Part shown: piece after piece, positions 31,413 to 35,540 of the stretch
Numbering within the stretch: position 1 is the first letter of the stretch
Layout: each line of letters opens with the position of its first letter
Assembly (NCBI GenBank): GCA_040751775.1
Contig: JBFMGD010000030.1
Coordinates: 1-35,540 of the forward strand
Length of the DNA: 35,540 nt
Origin: JBFMGD01 sp040751775
GTDB lineage: Bacteria > Bacillota > Dethiobacteria > DTU022
Reading direction: 5' to 3'
Translations under genes and position numbers: made by a program
Notes under the pieces: generated by a model
Database searches by the model: none
What the model was told of the DNA's origin: nothing
What the model saw: only the letters and a program-made list of their open reading frames with translations

Positions 31413-31441
31413 ATTGTACCTTTTCGTCGATGTTATGTCAA
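31413..31441 (-). promoter_or_regulatory. Near-consensus promoter of the rny leader RNA
   Basis: TTGACA (31436-31441), a 17-nt spacer and TACAAT (31413-31418) match the vegetative consensus in 11 of 12 positions. It lies 9 bp after the recX stop, so rny has a transcript separate from recA-recX. Start is expected near 31406. Confidence 0.8.
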
Positions 31442-31449
31442 GACAGGAC

Positions 31450-31932
31450 TTACGTTTCGTCAGAGCCAGCACTGCTGTAATCCCGGATCGCTTTCAAGAT
31501 GATGCTGTCTTGAAAACCGCGGCGGGCCAAGAAGGCCGCTTGCCGGCGAATCCACCGCTCATCAATTACGGCCGAGCTGTTTGCTCTTTTGTGGAGTATC
31601 TCCCCGGCGCGGGCCAAATCTCCAGCGGAGTCAAAATGCTCCGCAATAAGCCGCTCGATCGTTGCCCCGTCTATCCCTTTACTAAGCAGTTCCAGGCGGG
31701 CACGCCTCGGACCGAAACCCCGGCGCAGGTAACTCCGGATTAAATCTGCCGCGAAGCACTCATCGTTCAGGTAACCGTATTCAAGCAACTCTGTTATTAC
31801 CTGATCGATAATCAGCCCATAGAAACCTTTTTTTTCCATGTAAGCACGGGTTTCCCGGAGGCTTCTCTGCCGGTAGCCAAGCCAACGTAAGACCATGGAA
31901 CGAGCCTTTTTTTTGAAAGTATCGTCGATCAC
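31450..31932 (-). CDS. recX: RecA regulator RecX
   Basis: This 160-aa RecX is an all-helical protein of triple-helix repeats that binds RecA filaments and limits recombinase activity. Repeat features are seen in RSMVLRWLGYRQRSLRETRAYMEKKGF, ELLEYGYLNDECFAADLIRS and RRGFGPRRARLELLSKGI (each described here in parts: LRWLGYRQRS, YLNDECFAAD, GFGPRRARLE). The last repeat has IRRQAAFLARRGFQDSII. The GTG at 31932 gives a normal N-terminus and lies 17 bp after the recA stop with GGAG 11 nt upstream. The open frame extends back to 32007 inside recA but lacks support. It is surely co-transcribed with recA. Confidence 0.9.
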   Translation of the reverse strand: MIDDTFKKKARSMVLRWLGYRQRSLRETRAYMEKKGFYGLIIDQVITELLEYGYLNDECFAADLIRSYLRRGFGPRRARLELLSKGIDGATIERLIAEHFDSAGDLARAGEILHKRANSSAVIDERWIRRQAAFLARRGFQDSIILKAIRDYSSAGSDET

Positions 31933-31948
31933 TATCCCACAGACTCCG

Positions 31949-32992
31949 CTAGCTGCTTTCCGGGCGCGGTTGTGTCGCCGGGGCGGATTCCACGGGCGTC
32001 TGCTCAACCAGGCCGCATGCCTCCCGCACCTTCAGCTCGATCTCACGAGCCAGGGAGGGATTATCTTTTAAAAACTCGCGCACGTTCTCGCGCCCCTGAC
32101 CCAGCCGTTCTTCATTGTAAGAATACCAGGCTCCACTTTTATTGATAATCTTCTGTTCCAGGCCCAGGTCAATTAAAGAACCTTCAGCGGAGATACCGAG
32201 CCCGTAAAGAATGTCAAAATCGGCAACCCTGAATGGAGGGGCTACCTTGTTCTTCACAACTTTGACCCGGGTCCGGTTGCCGATAATGGCATCGCCTGAT
32301 TGCTTGAGCGCCTCCACCCGGCGGACATCCAACCGTATTGATGAATAAAATTTTAAAGCTCTGCCCCCGGGGGTAACCTCGGGATTGCCGAACATCACGC
32401 CCACCTTTTCCCGGATCTGGTTGATAAAAATCGCCGTGGTCCGTGACTTGCTGATCGCCCCGGAAAGCTTGCGCAGCGCCTGTGACATCAGGCGGGCTTG
32501 CAGCCCCACATGCGCGTCTCCCATTTCCCCTTCAATTTCCGCTCTCGGGACCAGCGCCGCCACTGAATCGATCACCAATACATCAATGGCGCCGCTGCGC
32601 ACCAGCGCTTCAGCGATCTCAAGGGCTTGTTCCCCGGTATCGGGTTGCGATACCAGTAGCTCTTCGATATTGACGCCCAACCGGGAGGCGTAATGCGGAT
32701 CCAAAGCGTGTTCCGCGTCGATGAACGCGGCAAAACCGCCTGCCTTTTGCGCCTCGGCAATCACATGCAGCGCTACCGTTGTTTTTCCGGATGATTCCGG
32801 ACCGAATATCTCGATAACCCTGCCCCTGGGCACTCCCCCCACTCCCAGGGCTACGTCCAAAGCAAGGCACCCCGTGGAAACAACATCGATCCCCGGTTTA
32901 ACCGTTTGACCCAGGCGCATAATCGAACCCTTGCCGAACTGCTTTTCAATCTGAACTAAAGCCATCTCCAGCGCTTTATCCTTTTCCAACAT
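31949..32992 (-). CDS. recA: Recombinase RecA
   Basis: This is a 347-aa RecA, the strand-exchange ATPase that also triggers LexA cleavage. Walker A is GPESSGKT (residues 64-71), Walker B lies in IDVLVIDSVAALVP, loop 1 follows with EGEMGDAHVGLQARLMSQALRK-type sequence and loop 2 lies around NQIREKVGVMFGNPE. The C-terminal part ends in an acidic/proline tail. Length is standard. The ATG at 32992 has GGGGGTAGGA directly upstream. It follows thpR by 58 bp on the same strand. I see no GAAC-N4-GTTC type LexA box in this gap, so SOS control, if any, must act from a promoter further upstream. Confidence 0.98.
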   Translation of the reverse strand: MLEKDKALEMALVQIEKQFGKGSIMRLGQTVKPGIDVVSTGCLALDVALGVGGVPRGRVIEIFGPESSGKTTVALHVIAEAQKAGGFAAFIDAEHALDPHYASRLGVNIEELLVSQPDTGEQALEIAEALVRSGAIDVLVIDSVAALVPRAEIEGEMGDAHVGLQARLMSQALRKLSGAISKSRTTAIFINQIREKVGVMFGNPEVTPGGRALKFYSSIRLDVRRVEALKQSGDAIIGNRTRVKVVKNKVAPPFRVADFDILYGLGISAEGSLIDLGLEQKIINKSGAWYSYNEERLGQGRENVREFLKDNPSLAREIELKVREACGLVEQTPVESAPATQPRPESS

Positions 32993-33050
32993 GTCCTACC
33001 CCCTTACCGGCGCGATCAAAAAAGCACATATTAAATTTCTGGATAAGACG

Positions 33051-33623
33051 TTAATTTCCTGCATTTTCTTTTAAATTATATTTTCGCAGCGCGTCATAGA
33101 TCGCGCCCTGCCGTGACAGCCGGCTCTGGTAGAGTGTAAATGCGCCGGCTGCGGCCGGTTCCGTTCCGAAGGCACTTTCCTGTTCAATGATCCGGTTGAT
33201 ATTTGTCACCGGCAAAGGATAACGCAGCCGCCCCAGCGTCAGGTGAGGCCGAAATGGACGTTCCTCCGCCGGAAAACCGATACTTTGCAATCGCGTTTCC
33301 AGCAGAGCGGCAACTGAAATGAGCGCCGCTGCGCCCTCACGCAGACCGGTCCAGATCACTTTTGCCCTGGCCGGCGCCGGAAAGACACCGACCCCGCCGC
33401 AGCAAAATTGAAACAGATACGCCTCGGATGATACCAGCGAGAGAGCGGCATCAAGATCTTTGAACCGGCCCGGATCCACCTCACCCAAAAATTTAAGGGT
33501 GATATGCAGTCCCTGCTCCCGAACCCATTTCACTCCGCCCAACTCACCCGAGAGACGCTGTTGTAAAATATGTACCTCTTTTTTTTGCCGTTCCGTAAGA
33601 TCTACCGCAATAAAAAGACGCAT
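33051..33623 (-). CDS. thpR: RNA 2',3'-cyclic phosphodiesterase (ThpR/LigT)
   Basis: This 190-aa member of the 2H phosphoesterase superfamily opens 2',3'-cyclic phosphates on RNA to 2'-phosphates and was first known as 2'-5' RNA ligase. The two HxT motifs are HITLKF (near residue 40) and HLTLGR (near 127), set in the usual two-lobed fold; MRLFIAVDL is the standard start. Two ATGs stand side by side (33626 and 33623); the second fits the family start and the GGGTGATC site better. Its place between cinA and recA is common in Clostridia. Functionally it touches the same chemistry as YmdB in this window. Confidence 0.92.
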   Translation of the reverse strand: MRLFIAVDLTERQKKEVHILQQRLSGELGGVKWVREQGLHITLKFLGEVDPGRFKDLDAALSLVSSEAYLFQFCCGGVGVFPAPARAKVIWTGLREGAAALISVAALLETRLQSIGFPAEERPFRPHLTLGRLRYPLPVTNINRIIEQESAFGTEPAAAGAFTLYQSRLSRQGAIYDALRKYNLKENAGN

Positions 33624-33868
33624 CATGGATCACCCGTTAAAATGATATCATTTGCCGCAATTTAACACAACAGGAAGAGGCATGGCAAGGGCACGGCATG
33701 ACGTGCCCCTACACCATGGATGGCGAATGTCGAGGGAAGACCGGGCGGAAGACCGCCGGGGAGCCGTTGCACTTCTAACGAGGAAACCGGAGCGAAAGCC
33801 TTAAGTGACGAACACGATAGAGTATGGCAAATTGTTCTAAATGACAATCAATCGTTTTTGACAGGGCA
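33624..33868. repeat. Intergenic region with a GGGCACG palindrome
   Basis: This 245-bp gap between the metallophosphoesterase and thpR genes has an inverted repeat GGGCACG-GCATGA-CGTGCCC at 33689-33708, related to the one at 11785-11806. After it comes a GC-rich stretch with CGGGCGGAAGACCGCC and GAGGAAACCGGAGCGAAAGCC. I see no gene with a ribosome binding site; the 61-codon frame across it is not credible. It looks like an inserted, decayed non-coding element. Confidence 0.5.
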
Positions 33869-35200
33869 CTAGCGCTTGTAATAACGCTGCAGGGTAAATG
33901 AGTCCTGGTACTGTTGCACGCTGAGCAGATCGGCCATAACCAGGGTTTGTCTTTCGTCCGCACCGGAGCTAAAATAGAGTACTACCATGCTGTACGGGTT
34001 TTCCCGGGGCGCCGAAAGGCCGCGCACCCCGGCGGCACCGGTCGAACCGGCGTTGATCAGGGCGCTTTGCTTTTCAAAATTTACCGCAGCCCGGTGCGTA
34101 TGACCGCTTAGTATCACCGGCACCCGGCCCAGAAACGGCTCTCCCATCAGCGGGTGGTGTACCGCCACAATATCCGGCCAGGCTTCTTCTGCCATCAACA
34201 GGTAAGCGGCCCGGCTGATCCGGCTTAAAGTCTGATCAGGCGCAGTTGTCATTGAAGGGCCATCTGATGACGGATCGGCGATGCCGCTAATGCGTAAACC
34301 CTTAATTTCAACCAGATCGTGTTCCAGCACAACTGCCCCCTCACGCCGCATCGCCTCAATGACCTGTGGTGAATCATGATTGCCCGGTACAAACAGGTAC
34401 GGCACCGGCAGGGCCGCCACACGTGAAAGCAGCTCCGTCTCCAGGGCGGTCCCGTAGTCGGTCAAATCTCCGGTATCAATAATCAAGTCGATCTGAAAGC
34501 TGCCGATTACTTTTTCAATGAAATCAATGGCTGCGGGATTATTATGAATATCGGAGACATGCAGCACCCGCAAACCGTCGGCCGGCTCCGCCAGTTGCAC
34601 CTGCTCCAGCTGCCGGGAGAGATCTTGCAGGTTGGCGGTGATCACTTCCAACTGCTCCCCCATGGTCTTAATCGCGGATAAAGTCTGTTCCGATAGGTTG
34701 ACCACCCAGGGCGCCGCACCGATCGCGCCCGTATATTGGGGGTGATCAAATGCTTCTATATTATAAGGCGCAATCACAGTGCCATATAAGATTAGCAAGA
34801 AAAACAAGGCCGCGAAGCAGCCTCCCAGCACGATGCGCTTCCACCGGATCGGACGGGTCAGAAGCATGACCGTTCCCGCGCCGCATAGAAAAGTGATCAC
34901 TGCGCTGCGCAGTACATAGAAGCCCACCTTGGAGCGCAACTGCTCTTCAAAAAAAAGCATGTTTTCCGCATCAGCCAGTTTCTCCAACCCTGCCGCCAGC
35001 ATCTCCAGGTCAACATTTGATAAAGTTATTTTTAACAAAAAAGGCAGCCAATGCGTGGCCGCCCTCAGTTCTCCCACCGGCGGAATAAAAACAACCGTAT
35101 CGCCTCGCTGAAACGGGATCAGCTCGATTGTGAATTCAAAGGCACTGATCATAAAGCGGGCGGTGCTGAATAGTGCGGCGGCGATGAACACCCCCAGCAA
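33869..35200 (-). CDS. Membrane-anchored metallophosphoesterase
   Basis: This 443-aa protein has three membrane helices: N-terminal (residues ~2-20), VLRSAVITFLCGAGTVMLL (~95-113) and VLGGCFAALFFLLILYGTVI (~123-142). The C-terminal calcineurin-like phosphoesterase domain has metal ligands in HVSDIHNN (D and H), DTGDLTD, GNHDS, VHHPL and GHTH. With the N-terminus inside, both the 60-residue loop and the catalytic domain face outward. The substrate is unknown. The start is uncertain: TTG 35200 has no good ribosome binding site, while the same frame is open to a CTG at 35260, 11 nt after GGAG, which would overlap cinA by 14 bp and complete the first helix. It sits between cinA and thpR, where these two are usually adjacent. 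Confidence 0.83.
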   Translation of the reverse strand: MLGVFIAAALFSTARFMISAFEFTIELIPFQRGDTVVFIPPVGELRAATHWLPFLLKITLSNVDLEMLAAGLEKLADAENMLFFEEQLRSKVGFYVLRSAVITFLCGAGTVMLLTRPIRWKRIVLGGCFAALFFLLILYGTVIAPYNIEAFDHPQYTGAIGAAPWVVNLSEQTLSAIKTMGEQLEVITANLQDLSRQLEQVQLAEPADGLRVLHVSDIHNNPAAIDFIEKVIGSFQIDLIIDTGDLTDYGTALETELLSRVAALPVPYLFVPGNHDSPQVIEAMRREGAVVLEHDLVEIKGLRISGIADPSSDGPSMTTAPDQTLSRISRAAYLLMAEEAWPDIVAVHHPLMGEPFLGRVPVILSGHTHRAAVNFEKQSALINAGSTGAAGVRGLSAPRENPYSMVVLYFSSGADERQTLVMADLLSVQQYQDSFTLQRYYKR

Positions 35201-35246
35201 ACTCAGGCTGATTAGTGTAACCCAGTTTAGCAGTTGCTTGACCTTA

Positions 35247-35540
35247 TCATTTTGCCTCAGCGGCCATCACTCTCCACAGCATAGTCAAAGCCGTTTGCGC
35301 GGCCCTGGTCTTAACCGTTTTGCGTGTGCCTACAAAACGCGTCTCACGGCATAATTCTTCGGCAGCCCCGGCGAGCGCCACGTAAACCAGGCCGATCGGG
35401 CGGCCGCCAGCGTCACTAGCCGGGCCGGCGACGCCGGTAATACCAATGCCGATATCCGTATTAAACAGCTGCCGCACCGCCAGGGCCATGGCCCGTGCCG
35501 CAGCCTCACTGACCGCTCCTTCCCGCTCCAACAGCTTTCG
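35247..35540 (-). CDS. cinA: CinA C-terminal domain, 3' part (5' end outside window)
   Basis: This is the last 97 residues of a CinA/PncC-type protein; the frame runs through the window edge, so the gene is cut here. The visible part is from the nicotinamide-mononucleotide amidase domain: GAVSEAAARAMALAVRQLF, then the highly conserved GIGITGVAGPASDAGG with RPIGLVYVAL. The amidase recycles NMN to nicotinate mononucleotide. Whether the N-terminal molybdopterin-binding-like half is present cannot be seen. The stop lies 47 bp inside the upstream part of the metallophosphoesterase region, and the two genes are closely coupled. The position upstream of recA is typical. Confidence 0.92.
   Translation of the reverse strand, partial: RKLLEREGAVSEAAARAMALAVRQLFNTDIGIGITGVAGPASDAGGRPIGLVYVALAGAAEELCRETRFVGTRKTVKTRAAQTALTMLWRVMAAEAK

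Noticed and set aside
33662..33847. 61-codon frame in the repeat region before thpR
   Set aside because: It runs through the palindrome and has no ribosome binding site; such frames arise from the repeat itself.
1..35540. CRISPR array, intact insertion sequence or prophage
   Set aside because: No regularly spaced repeats, transposase, integrase or phage structural genes were found; the holin-like and HTH genes alone are not enough.

Overview
The window reads as chromosomal DNA of an anaerobic, spore-forming member of the Firmicutes. A member of the Peptococcaceae/Desulfotomaculales-type Clostridia is the best guess, but this is an inference from gene content and order, not from a marker-gene comparison. 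The evidence is sporulation genes (spoVK, spoVS), a T-box leader in front of leuA, RNase Y, strong AGGAGG-type ribosome binding sites, many GTG/TTG starts and a moderately high GC content. A tungsten/molybdenum aldehyde oxidoreductase and sodium-pump decarboxylase subunits point to strict anaerobic, possibly syntrophic or fermentative, carboxylate metabolism.

Left part (1-8.8 kb). This is a plus-strand housekeeping block: the 3' part of mutL, miaA and hfq, closed by a strong terminator, then spoVK coupled to a small Ras-like GTPase gene. A minus-strand EamA transporter gene overlaps the end of the GTPase gene. Then come hflX and a methionine-gamma-lyase-like (YnbB) gene, converging on lexA. 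lexA carries a recognisable LexA operator upstream, and a 58-codon acidic, proline-rich ORF diverges from it across the same operator.

Middle part (8.8-23.8 kb). leuA is preceded by a complete T-box leader with a CUC (Leu) specifier, its own promoter and a terminator. An accessory patch follows: a decayed nucleotidyltransferase gene, a 57-aa helix-turn-helix protein and a holin-like membrane peptide. Next are an aldehyde:ferredoxin oxidoreductase with a MoaD-like partner, an exported BPL_N/amidotransferase-like protein, a GT4 glycosyltransferase, a MaoC-like plus AMP-dependent acyl-CoA synthetase pair, and an orphan AT-richer gene. A gltX-tRNA-Gln(CUG) unit, a small helical DUF1657-like protein and a VanW/YoaR-type envelope protein complete the part.

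Right part (23.8-35.5 kb, all on the minus strand). In transcription order this holds cinA (cut by the window end), a membrane metallophosphoesterase, thpR, recA, recX, a promoter-driven structured RNA that ends in a terminator just before rny, rny, an unrecognised conserved-looking protein, ymdB, spoVS behind a sigma-H-like promoter, an M19 dipeptidase, a PHP phosphoesterase, and the gamma, biotin-carrier and beta subunits of a Na+-translocating decarboxylase.

The best candidate for something undescribed is the roughly 180-nt RNA between recX and rny. It has a near-consensus promoter, an 11-bp closing helix around two internal hairpins, an alternative 5' pairing, a 12-codon ORF and an intrinsic terminator ahead of the RNase Y gene. 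The second is the small ORF sharing the lexA operator. Most of the rest is recognisable core or metabolic gene content; no CRISPR array, intact transposase or prophage was seen.
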